DNA of 6,347 nt from a candidate division CSSED10-310 bacterium (GTDB taxonomy: Bacteria; CSSED10-310; JAFGDC01), in contig JAFGDC010000379.1 of the NCBI GenBank assembly GCA_016932295.1, forward strand, positions 1 to 6,347, in the 5' to 3' direction. Positions within the stretch are counted from its first letter, which is position 1. Every line of letters starts with the position of its first letter. A model generated the notes under the pieces. It did not search any database, was not told the DNA's origin, and saw only the letters and a list, made by a program, of their open reading frames with translations. A program made the translations under genes and the position numbers. Below are positions 1 through 6,347 of the stretch, piece by piece.

Positions 1-1923
1 GATCCCGGATCGTCGCAGCCGGTGGTTCTGGAAGCATCCGCGGCCGAACACGGCCAGCAGCCGGTGCTGCCGGTGGCCAGGCCGACCGGTCTGCCCGTAC
101 CTCATGGTCTCCTCCTGCCGCCTGCCGATCCGATCCCGCGCCTTCCCCTCCTCCCTGTCCCGGCGAACGGCCCCAGTCTCGCCCCCATTTCCAGCCTGCT
201 TCGTTCCGGACGATTCTTCCATCTCACCACCCATGGCGGCCGTATTTACGCCGCCAATCTGTGGGGCGTAGTATCCTACCTGGTGCGTCCTGATGGTGCG
301 GGCATTTCCCTGGATTCTCAGATGGAGACACCCGGCCATGCACGGTGGCTGGCGTTCTATGAAGACCGGATTTATGTTGCAGAGGATTACGCTGGAATCA
401 CGGTGCTGAACAGCCGCACCGGGGCGGTGCTGGAAACCATGGCGGTGTCGGGCGGTGTCCGGGGCCTGGAAATGGTCGGCGGCTATGTATATGCCTGTGC
501 CCACAGCGGCGGCCTGTACGTCTTTTCTCCACGGGCGGGGGGGCTCGAGCAGGTCGCAAAGCTGGCCACACCCGGCAAGGCGTTTCACCTGTGCATCGCG
601 GGGGACCGGGCCCTTCTCAGCGACGGTCCAGGATCGATGCTGTTACTCGATGTAGCTGATCCGGCCACGCCCACGATCCTGGCTGCCGTCAGCGATGTGG
701 GATTCGCGCTGGCCTCGTCCATACGGGACACCATCGTCGCGGTCGCCGATCGCGGCTTCGGAGTCAGGCTGTATCGCATGACCACCTCGGGTTTGAGTCA
801 GATCGCTGCAATGCCCGTCCCGGGTGAAACCCGCCAGGTGCTTTTTCGTGGCGATCTTCTCTATGTGATTGGTTCGACGACTCTCAGGGTGTTCGAGGTC
901 GATGCCGCTACCGGAACCATGAAGCCGCTGCAGGAGCTGCCCGCGGCGTACGAGTTTCGCACTGCAGTCATCCAGGACAGGCTGCTGGTTGCGGCAGAGA
1001 GTGACTGGGGTGTCAGGGTGATGTGGATTGAGGACGATGGCCGGTTGCATCAAACCGCCGCGGCGCTGGTCCCGCGCCTTGTCTCCGATGTTGCCGTGGA
1101 GGCGGACCTGGTGTGCGTCGCCGCCGGCAGGGACGGCATTCATATCGGTGGAATGGGGGCGGATGGCCCATCTTTCGTCAGCCGCATCGACATCCTTGAC
1201 AAGGTGGAAAGCCTGGTACTGAGCGGTAACACTTTGTATGCGGTCGATCACGTCGGATTGAGCATCTTCGATCTGAGCGCGCCGAAGACACCGCGCCTGG
1301 TTTCGCGACTCCGCACGCCGGGAGCGGCCACCGGTGTGGATGTGACTGATACGCTGGCGGTTGTGGCTGATTGGTTCGATGGTGTGGTGTTCTATGACGT
1401 GAGCGACTCCAGCCATCCCCTGCTGTTGTCACGAGTGCCGCTGGATCATGGCTGGGCGCTGGACGCGGCCTGGGCACCTCCCCATGTCTACGCCTGCTGC
1501 AACAATGCAGGACTGCTCACCATCGACGCGTCCGATCCAACGGCGCCAGTGGTTACGGATATCAACACCGAGGTGACTGCACCCGAGGGAATCATCGTGC
1601 ATGGCGGGTATATTTACGTGGCAGATTTCAATGCCGGACTGGTGGTGTTCAGCCGCGCCGATCCCGCACGCCCCAGACTCATGACCTCCTACCCATGCGG
1701 CGTGGCAAAGGGCTTAACGGTGCGGGACAACATGCTGTACCTGGCGAATTATTACTACGGCGTCAAGGTGTTCGATATCACCTCACCACACGAACCACAC
1801 CTGGCTGCAACCTACGATACGCCGGGCAAGGCATACGAGGCGACTGTCTGGAATAACCTTTTGCTGGTGGCGGACTGGCATGACCTGGCGGTACTCCGGA
1901 TCGAACCGCCTCACGGCGGGTAG
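1..1923 (+). CDS. LVIVD-repeat beta-propeller protein, 5' partial
   Basis: The reading frame is open from base 1 to the TAG at 1921-1923. A GTG at 22 could start a 633-residue protein, but no Shine-Dalgarno sequence precedes it and the frame continues to the window edge, so I treat the gene as 5' partial. Numbering from that GTG, residues 12-55 are rich in Pro and Leu and look like a linker. Residues 64-630 are fourteen tandem units of about 42 residues. Each has a hydrophobic strand, a 'YVAD/YLAN' strand, a 'GLVVFD' strand and a turn such as 'DPxxPxLxSxxxTPG'. The clearest units are at 435-476, 521-560 and 561-602. This pattern is that of LVIVD repeats (Pfam LVIVD, COG5276), which form beta-propellers and are often secreted or surface-linked. 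No catalytic motif is visible. A signal peptide or anchor, if present, would lie upstream of the window. The family assignment is firm; the biological role is unknown. It might be a binding or scaffold protein. Confidence 0.85.
   Translation, partial: DPGSSQPVVLEASAAEHGQQPVLPVARPTGLPVPHGLLLPPADPIPRLPLLPVPANGPSLAPISSLLRSGRFFHLTTHGGRIYAANLWGVVSYLVRPDGAGISLDSQMETPGHARWLAFYEDRIYVAEDYAGITVLNSRTGAVLETMAVSGGVRGLEMVGGYVYACAHSGGLYVFSPRAGGLEQVAKLATPGKAFHLCIAGDRALLSDGPGSMLLLDVADPATPTILAAVSDVGFALASSIRDTIVAVADRGFGVRLYRMTTSGLSQIAAMPVPGETRQVLFRGDLLYVIGSTTLRVFEVDAATGTMKPLQELPAAYEFRTAVIQDRLLVAAESDWGVRVMWIEDDGRLHQTAAALVPRLVSDVAVEADLVCVAAGRDGIHIGGMGADGPSFVSRIDILDKVESLVLSGNTLYAVDHVGLSIFDLSAPKTPRLVSRLRTPGAATGVDVTDTLAVVADWFDGVVFYDVSDSSHPLLLSRVPLDHGWALDAAWAPPHVYACCNNAGLLTIDASDPTAPVVTDINTEVTAPEGIIVHGGYIYVADFNAGLVVFSRADPARPRLMTSYPCGVAKGLTVRDNMLYLANYYYGVKVFDITSPHEPHLAATYDTPGKAYEATVWNNLLLVADWHDLAVLRIEPPHGG
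211..1911 (+). repeat. Fourteen tandem LVIVD-type propeller blades (protein-level repeat)
   Basis: Units by residue, numbered from the GTG at base 22: 64-105, 106-144, 145-185, 186-227, 228-268, 269-310, 311-351, 352-393, 394-434, 435-476, 477-520, 521-560, 561-602, 603-630. The last unit lacks its outer strand. Residues 53-63 (LAPISSLLRSG) resemble the strand-turn that closes other units, such as RLVSRLRTPG at 425-434 and HLAATYDTPG at 593-602, so they may close the final blade. Units 6-8 (269-393) are the most degenerate. I see no long nucleotide identity between units, so the duplication is old. The boundaries are by eye and may shift by a few residues. Confidence 0.7.
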
Positions 1924-1936
1924 TGTGTTCTCACTC

Positions 1937-1965
1937 TTGCAAGCCCACTGGTAATCCCCTATAAA
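1937..1965 (+). promoter_or_regulatory. Candidate sigma70 promoter upstream of the membrane protein gene
   Basis: TTGCAA at 1937-1942 (four of six matches to the -35 consensus) and TATAAA at 1960-1965 (five of six to the -10 consensus) are separated by exactly 17 bases. The predicted transcript would start near 1972, giving a leader of about 38 bases before the ATG at 2010. The site lies in the 86-base gap after the propeller gene, so the membrane protein gene could be transcribed independently of it. No operator-like palindrome is evident. This is sequence match only. Confidence 0.5.
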
Positions 1966-2009
1966 GATCGGATGTTCTCCATGGCAACCGGAACAAGGCG
2001 AGGAACGGA

Positions 2010-4262
2010 ATGACCGAACGACATGACCAGCCCAGCCTTATAAGCGACAGCGCATTGCTTCCCATCTGCGCGTTTCTTATCACACTGTCCTTTATCTGCT
2101 TCGAGCTTAACTTCCTGCGCATCGTGACCGCGGTGCGCATGGCGTTTGGCCTGACGTCCTCCTTCTTCTTCAGCGCGGCCATCCTGGGCCTGGGAACCGG
2201 CAGCATGGTCGTGGTGCTGCGCAAGGACCGGATCCGCCTCCGGGTGATACTGCCGCTTATCCCGGTTTGCATGGCATTCAGTTATGTCGCCGTCTATCTC
2301 CTGTTGAAGCATGAGATTCTGCTCTACACCATCGGCACGTGGCAGCACTTCCTGTCCTATTCATTCCTCTTCATGCCGCTCATCTCGACTCCCTTCATCC
2401 TCGCCGGTCTGGCCATCGCGAAACTGTTCACCCTGGCTGCAACCTCCCGCCGTCTCCTGTTGGGCACGTGGGCCGCAGATCTTCTTGGCTCGGCGGTCGG
2501 CGGCATCATCCCCATCCTCTTTCTGAGCCTCGTCTCACCCCTCGTCATCTCCCTGCTGCCCCTCGTGCTGGGTCTCCTTCCGGCGCTCCTTGTCATTCGG
2601 CAGGAGCCGCGCCGGCTGCGCTTCACCACCGCCTGTATCGTGGTGCTCATCAGCCTCGGTATTTTCTATGTCTCGGTGTGGGATGACTTCAACCACGGAT
2701 TCATCAGCGCTATCTCCCTCTTCGACAAGGGTGAAAAACGGTTCGAAACGGCTGAACTGGCTGGTTGGTCCCCCTACCATCGAATCAATTACCGGCACGA
2801 AGGCGCCAATATACACCTTTATTACAACAGCGCCCCGATCACTTATGTGCTCAAGCATGACGAAAATCCACCCGCCATCGAGCGGGTCTCGTGGCCCTTC
2901 AGATACACCGGAGACCGCGATGCCACTCTCATCATCGGCGCGGGTGGTGGCAAGGAAGTCAGGTTCGCGCAGGAACTGTCCCATTCTCGAAAGGTTACCG
3001 CGGTGGAGTTGGATCCGGTGGTGGTGGAACTGGTATGCAGTCTGCGCGAGCATGCGCCCTACATCCACAATCCGGGTGTCAGGTATATTCAAGGTGAAGG
3101 ACGTCACTTTCTGACCACGAGCACGGAGACGTACGACCACATCGTCTATGCCTTGATCGACTCTCCCTCCACCATCGCCGCCCAGAGTATGTTCAAGCCC
3201 GAAAACTATATATATACCGTTGAATCCTTCCGCGATGCATGGGCACGGCTGGCGGACGATGGCATTCTCACGATCTACGCGCTGGTAACCTATCCGCCGG
3301 AACCGGACGCGTTCAGCGAGATGGCCTTGAAATTGTACCGTAACCTTGCGGAAGCCACCGGGGAACCGGAAAAGATCGCACTCTACGATTTTTCCGACCC
3401 GCAAGATCGCAAGCGAACCGGCAGTGTCTTCCTGATCTATCAAAAAGACGGTCTTAACAGGTTCCGCCTCGATCGATTCGCTGACGCCGGCGGCCGCCTG
3501 TCCGACAATCCCGCCTTTCAGGCAGCCGTCCGGCGGGTCACTCCCAATCACGACAGCAATCCCTTTATCTACATCAAGCGAGGATTACCCCTCATCATGG
3601 CATCCTTCCTGGGAGAGATCCTGATATTCTCAATCATCGTCATCGGTGGACTGGTGCTTCTCGCCTTCCGGAAGTACGGCAAGAAGCTCACCATGGGATC
3701 ACCGCTCACCTTCGGCTATTTCTTCCTCACCGGTTTCGGATTCATGCTGCTGGAAGTGGTCCTCATCCATAAACTCGTGGTCTCATTCGGTGCGCCCCAC
3801 CTCTCCAGCTCGGTTATTATCACCACGCTGCTGGTGGGCATGGGCGTCACTTCATTGGGCCTGGGATTGAGACAATCTCCAAAACTGCTGGATCGCCCAT
3901 TGCCCGCCTTTCTCCTGCTGGTGGCGGCGCTGGCGCTGCTGCCCTCCTACGTGACCCTGTTGAACAGCTTCCTGATGAACTATTCACTGCCCACAAGGAC
4001 CGCCGTCACGATCGTCATGCTGTTCCCCCTGGGCCTCCTGCTCGGTCTGCCCTTTCCAGTTGGTTTCAACCGTATGCGGCGGCGTTCACCGGAAAGCGTG
4101 GTCCTGGCCTATGCCATGGATACCCTCGGTTCCATCGTGGGTACGGTCAGTGCGCTCACCATACCCATGGTCTTCGGATATCCGGTGGTCTTCGCCATCA
4201 TTGCCCTCGATTATGTGGCACTGGTGATCGTCTACCGACTGTTGCTGACCGAGCCAGCCTGA
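2010..4262 (+). CDS. Spermidine synthase-like polytopic membrane protein (SAM-binding fold)
   Basis: This encodes 750 residues from an ATG preceded by GAGGA at 2000-2004, five bases upstream. About seven membrane segments (near 15-37, 48-70, 79-99, 112-139, 150-174, 176-197, 206-224) precede a soluble domain at about 226-525. Roughly seven more follow (527-553, 565-588, 600-620, 630-652, 664-686, 700-720, 722-746). The soluble domain has a Rossmann nucleotide loop, LIIGAGGG at 307-314, and an acidic strand end, VELDP at 332-336 (E333), as in SAM or decarboxylated-SAM binding enzymes of the spermidine synthase fold. The strand after that reads YDHIVYALIDSPS (375-387). True spermidine synthases have a YDxIIxD-type strand with a catalytic Asp six residues after Tyr; here that position is Ala381 and the Asp (384) is displaced. 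The conserved C-terminal stretches FFLTGFGFMLLEVVLIHKLV (571-590) and LPFPVGFN (680-687) match the membrane-bound 'spermidine synthase' family as I know it. The reaction and substrate are unknown; I would not call it an aminopropyltransferase. Confidence 0.8.
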   Translation: MTERHDQPSLISDSALLPICAFLITLSFICFELNFLRIVTAVRMAFGLTSSFFFSAAILGLGTGSMVVVLRKDRIRLRVILPLIPVCMAFSYVAVYLLLKHEILLYTIGTWQHFLSYSFLFMPLISTPFILAGLAIAKLFTLAATSRRLLLGTWAADLLGSAVGGIIPILFLSLVSPLVISLLPLVLGLLPALLVIRQEPRRLRFTTACIVVLISLGIFYVSVWDDFNHGFISAISLFDKGEKRFETAELAGWSPYHRINYRHEGANIHLYYNSAPITYVLKHDENPPAIERVSWPFRYTGDRDATLIIGAGGGKEVRFAQELSHSRKVTAVELDPVVVELVCSLREHAPYIHNPGVRYIQGEGRHFLTTSTETYDHIVYALIDSPSTIAAQSMFKPENYIYTVESFRDAWARLADDGILTIYALVTYPPEPDAFSEMALKLYRNLAEATGEPEKIALYDFSDPQDRKRTGSVFLIYQKDGLNRFRLDRFADAGGRLSDNPAFQAAVRRVTPNHDSNPFIYIKRGLPLIMASFLGEILIFSIIVIGGLVLLAFRKYGKKLTMGSPLTFGYFFLTGFGFMLLEVVLIHKLVVSFGAPHLSSSVIITTLLVGMGVTSLGLGLRQSPKLLDRPLPAFLLLVAALALLPSYVTLLNSFLMNYSLPTRTAVTIVMLFPLGLLLGLPFPVGFNRMRRRSPESVVLAYAMDTLGSIVGTVSALTIPMVFGYPVVFAIIALDYVALVIVYRLLLTEPA

Positions 4263-4395
4263 GACTGCGCACGCAACCCAGTGAAGTTCCCGTGGCCGGA
4301 CATGTATCCCGGTTGCATGGGCCGGACGGCTGTGGGACACTCCTGCCTGACACGTAATCCATGAAGGCGGGGGCGCGATCTCTGCGGAAAGAAAA

Positions 4396-4425
4396 GGCGG
4401 CGCCGCCGGCAGCATCCTCCCGGCG
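4396..4425. repeat. GC-rich palindrome and overlapping inverted repeat
   Basis: GGCGGCGCCGCC at 4396-4407 is a perfect 12-base palindrome. Overlapping it, CGCCGG at 4404-4409 can pair with CCGGCG at 4420-4425 across a 10-base loop. Read on the minus strand, the palindrome is followed by TTTTCTTT (complement of 4388-4395), resembling an intrinsic terminator for leftward transcription, although I see no leftward gene here. On the + strand only TT follows. It could be a regulatory structure, a terminator for antisense transcripts, or chance in GC-rich DNA. Confidence 0.3.
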
Positions 4426-4462
4426 TTGCGTGCGGTACTCTCATGGCAGGTGGCTGGTGGTG

Positions 4463-4468
4463 TATAAT
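4463..4468 (+). promoter_or_regulatory. Consensus -10 box (TATAAT) upstream of the MutL-like gene
   Basis: A perfect TATAAT in GC-rich intergenic sequence, 71 bases before the GTG start at 4540; transcription would begin near 4475. No recognisable -35 hexamer occurs 15-19 bases upstream (the best candidates are poor matches such as TCATGG), and the TG before the box is not at the extended -10 spacing. If it is a promoter it may be weak or activator-dependent. Confidence 0.4.
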
Positions 4469-4525
4469 AACAAGGTAATGGAATAGAGGCATGGTTCCCG
4501 CGTGTGTGAAGCGCCGGAAACCGCC

Positions 4526-4532
4526 GGAGAGG
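4526..4532 (+). promoter_or_regulatory. Ribosome binding site fixing the GTG start of the MutL-like gene
   Basis: GGAGAGG lies seven bases before GTG 4540, ideal spacing for a Shine-Dalgarno sequence. The in-frame ATG at 4564 has no comparable site before it. An in-frame TGA at 4507-4509 rules out any start further upstream than about 4510. Confidence 0.7.
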
Positions 4533-4539
4533 TAGCGGA

Positions 4540-6347
4540 GTGGACGAGGAACGCAACGGGTACATGCTTATCACCGACATTGGCAGCACCACCACCAAGG
4601 CGCTGCTGTTGAGGATGGAAGGTGGAGGGAGATGCATTGCTGAAGCCGATGTCGCCACCACGGTAGAGAGGCCTGAGGAGGACGTAAAGATCGGCGTACG
4701 GCGCGCCATAGCCTTGCTTGAACAACGATCGGGCGTGCGGTTGCTGGCTGGCGACCAGCGACCTGTCGTGCCGTATCTGAGCACCAGTTCCGCCGGCGGT
4801 GGTCTGCAGATCATGGTATTCGGGCTGGCCGCAAGCGATACCGGACGAGCCGCGGAACTCACCGCCCACGGCGCCGGGGGAGTCATCCTGCGGACCTTCA
4901 CTATCGATGACGGCACGCCGGCCATCACCAAGATGCGACTGATCAGGGAGTTGCACCCTGACATGGTGCTCATGGCCGGAGGCATGGACGGCGGCAACAT
5001 CGCCAGCCTGGTGCGATTGGCGGAAATCCTCAACCTGGCAAAACCGACGCCGAAGTTCGCCGGAGCCGAGCGCATACCGCTGGTTTTCTGTGGCAACAAG
5101 GATGCCCGCGACTTCGTGATCAATGTCCTGGATCAATTCGATCTTCATATAGTGGACAACATCAGACCATCCGCGACCAACTACCACCTCGCGCCGGCCA
5201 AGGCGAAAATCCATGACCTTTTCATGGAAAACGTCATGGAGCGTGCGCCCGGCTACCAGGAACTGAAGAACTGGGTGAGCGCGCCACTGCTGCCCACACC
5301 CGCGGGAGTGGACCGCATTCTCTCATTGTATGCGAAGGCTGATTCCACCAATCTGGTGATGGTGGATATGGGAGGCGCTACCACCGACATCTTTTCGATC
5401 ATTTCCGGCGCCTGCCGCCGCACGGTGGCCGCCAATATCGGCATGAGTTATTCCATCGCCAACATCGCCGCCCAGGCAGGGATGGCGCGTATCATGGCGC
5501 ATCTGCAGGGGCTGGGTGAAACCATGGTGCATGACTATCTCGCCAACAAGATGTTGTCTCCCACTGAATTACCGGTAACCGACGCTGACCGTTGGATAGA
5601 GCAGGCGGCTGCGGTGGAAGGAATCGATCTGGCATGGTCACAGCACCGGGAGATGAATTTCCGGATCGCTCGTCTCGGATTCCTGGAAAAACTCCGGCTG
5701 CGGCATGTGATCGATCCTTTTCTGGAAACCTTTAGCGGCGCAGATTCGAATGGATACTTCCAGGAATCGGATATCGATCTGGTGATCGGTTCCGGGGGCG
5801 TACTCTCTCATGCCGGAACCGCGGCCCAGGTTATCCGTATGCTGGTGGACGGATTCAGGCCGTGTGGCGTGACCAGGCTGGCGGTGGACCAGTCGTTCAA
5901 GAGCCCGCACCTGGGGGTGCTCTCCACCGTTGATGAAAAGACCGCGCTCCGGTTATACACCGATTCCTGTTTGCGTGACCTGGCCTGGGTGGTGGCGCCG
6001 TCGGGAAGAATGGAACCGAATCGAGTGGCGATGGTAATCGAAGATGAAACAGGTGGTTCATACAGTATCAAGGGCGGCGAAGTGCATTACCTGGAAACCG
6101 GCGGGAACCTGCGGATCAAGCCGGCTGCGGGAGTTTACATCCGCAGGAACAATGCACCGGTCGAACTGCGTACCGATCTGCCGGTACTGATCGATTGCCG
6201 AGGCAGAGGGAACCACTACAAAGGGAAGCCACTCGGCGCCTGCGGCATCGGGGCGTTCAGGATGGCGGCCGAAACGACGCCGACCCTGATCCGGCCCAGG
6301 GTTCCGGAACCGGAACGGGGAATGTGGACCATCCGCCGCGAACTACC
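4540..6347 (+). CDS. MutL/GlmL-family protein (B12-mutase-associated ASKHA fold), extended, 3' partial
   Basis: Starts at GTG 4540 (good Shine-Dalgarno; alternative ATG 4564) and stays open for 602 codons to the right edge, so the C-terminus is missing. Residues 10-22 (LITDIGSTTTKAL) form an ASKHA phosphate-1 loop. STSSAGGGLQIMVFGLA (81-97), AGGMDGGN (146-153), CGNKDARD (184-191) and VDNIRPSATNYHLAPAKAKI (205-224) match conserved blocks of GlmL/MutL. VMVDMGGATTDIFS (273-286) is the phosphate-2 loop and IGSGGVLSHAG (416-426) the adenosine-side glycine motif. These proteins accompany adenosylcobalamin-dependent glutamate and amino mutases, presumably as ATP-dependent chaperones or reactivases in the cytoplasm; the exact role is little established. 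GlmL itself is about 460 residues. Here the shared region ends near 480 and at least 120 more residues follow, apparently mostly beta-strand, with LIDCRGRG at 550-557. Longer 'glutamate mutase L' proteins exist in other phyla, so the extension is probably a family variant. No mutase subunit lies in the window, so the partner is unknown. Confidence 0.85.
   Translation, partial: MDEERNGYMLITDIGSTTTKALLLRMEGGGRCIAEADVATTVERPEEDVKIGVRRAIALLEQRSGVRLLAGDQRPVVPYLSTSSAGGGLQIMVFGLAASDTGRAAELTAHGAGGVILRTFTIDDGTPAITKMRLIRELHPDMVLMAGGMDGGNIASLVRLAEILNLAKPTPKFAGAERIPLVFCGNKDARDFVINVLDQFDLHIVDNIRPSATNYHLAPAKAKIHDLFMENVMERAPGYQELKNWVSAPLLPTPAGVDRILSLYAKADSTNLVMVDMGGATTDIFSIISGACRRTVAANIGMSYSIANIAAQAGMARIMAHLQGLGETMVHDYLANKMLSPTELPVTDADRWIEQAAAVEGIDLAWSQHREMNFRIARLGFLEKLRLRHVIDPFLETFSGADSNGYFQESDIDLVIGSGGVLSHAGTAAQVIRMLVDGFRPCGVTRLAVDQSFKSPHLGVLSTVDEKTALRLYTDSCLRDLAWVVAPSGRMEPNRVAMVIEDETGGSYSIKGGEVHYLETGGNLRIKPAAGVYIRRNNAPVELRTDLPVLIDCRGRGNHYKGKPLGACGIGAFRMAAETTPTLIRPRVPEPERGMWTIRREL

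Larger units (their letters stand above)
4263..4539. other. 277-base intergenic region with weak hairpins, no clear terminator
   Basis: No convincing gene on either strand. Visible elements: an 8-base direct repeat GGCCGGAC at 4294-4301 and 4320-4327; a possible stem CCTGCCT (4342-4348) with AGGCGGG (4365-4371), one G-T pair and a 16-base loop; a GC-rich palindrome at 4396-4407; a TATAAT box at 4463-4468; and a mini-ORF at 4491-4535. No hairpin followed by a T-run is seen on the + strand, so no rho-independent terminator can be called for the upstream gene. Confidence 0.6.

Noticed and set aside
1..4. Window begins with GATC, as at a cloning-site junction
   Set aside because: A four-base match is expected often by chance, and nothing vector-like follows.
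643..1416. 257-codon minus-strand frame inside the propeller gene
   Set aside because: It is the shadow of the repeat-coding frame and has no recognisable domain.
3207..3216. (TA)5 tract in GC-rich DNA
   Set aside because: It lies within the membrane protein gene and encodes Tyr-Ile-Tyr of the ENYIYTVESF segment, which looks conserved in the family; no promoter context or gene follows.
2535..3551. 338-codon minus-strand frame inside the membrane protein gene
   Set aside because: The sense strand encodes a recognisable SAM-fold domain; the antisense translation shows no family-like pattern.
4441..4462. Possible cobalamin-riboswitch B12 box before the MutL-like gene (GGCAGGTGGCTGG)
   Set aside because: The similarity is only to a shortened reverse complement of the B12 box, in the wrong orientation, and no supporting riboswitch helices are visible.
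4526..4560. Resemblance to the 5' half of a serine tRNA (GGAGAGGTAGCGGAGTGG followed by GACGAGGAACG)
   Set aside because: No anticodon arm, T arm (GGTTCAAATCC-like) or 3' acceptor strand complementary to GGAGAGG follows, and the region is the ribosome binding site and first codons of the MutL-like gene.
4086..5214. Long minus-strand reading frames (up to 345 codons) across the gap and the MutL-like gene
   Set aside because: They are antisense to a gene with clear family motifs and give low-complexity, Arg/Ser/Pro-rich translations typical of GC-rich shadow frames.

Overview
The window carries three protein genes, all on the + strand. There is no sign of RNA genes, mobile elements, CRISPR arrays or phage. 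It is GC-rich with GC-rich third codon positions, Shine-Dalgarno-type start sites and sigma70-like promoter elements. This fits a Gram-negative, probably proteobacterial or environmental (metagenomic) genome. The sequence alone does not fix the lineage.

Layout: (1) Positions 1-1923 hold the 3' part of a gene for a large LVIVD-repeat beta-propeller protein. Its reading frame is open at the left edge, so the true start and any export signal may lie outside. Fourteen repeat units of about 42 residues can be laid out by eye. (2) An 86-base gap (1924-2009) carries a plausible sigma70 promoter, TTGCAA-17 nt-TATAAA. (3) Positions 2010-4262 encode a 750-residue polytopic membrane protein. A spermidine-synthase-like, SAM-binding Rossmann domain sits between two blocks of about seven membrane segments. 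The aspartate position used by true spermidine synthases is not preserved. (4) A 277-base gap (4263-4539) holds a consensus TATAAT box, weak hairpins and a 14-codon mini-ORF, with no convincing rho-independent terminator. (5) From 4540 past the right edge runs a MutL/GlmL-family gene (ASKHA-fold, linked to adenosylcobalamin-dependent carbon-skeleton and amino mutases). It has a long C-terminal extension and no mutase subunit in view.

The three genes are co-oriented, but gaps of 86 and 277 bases with promoter-like elements suggest at least partly separate transcription. None has a function that can be assigned with certainty. The propeller protein may be an exported scaffold or binding protein. 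The membrane protein belongs to a family named for spermidine synthase but probably does other chemistry. The MutL-like protein suggests a B12-dependent mutase or a related partner nearby. A link among the three is inference from neighbourhood only.
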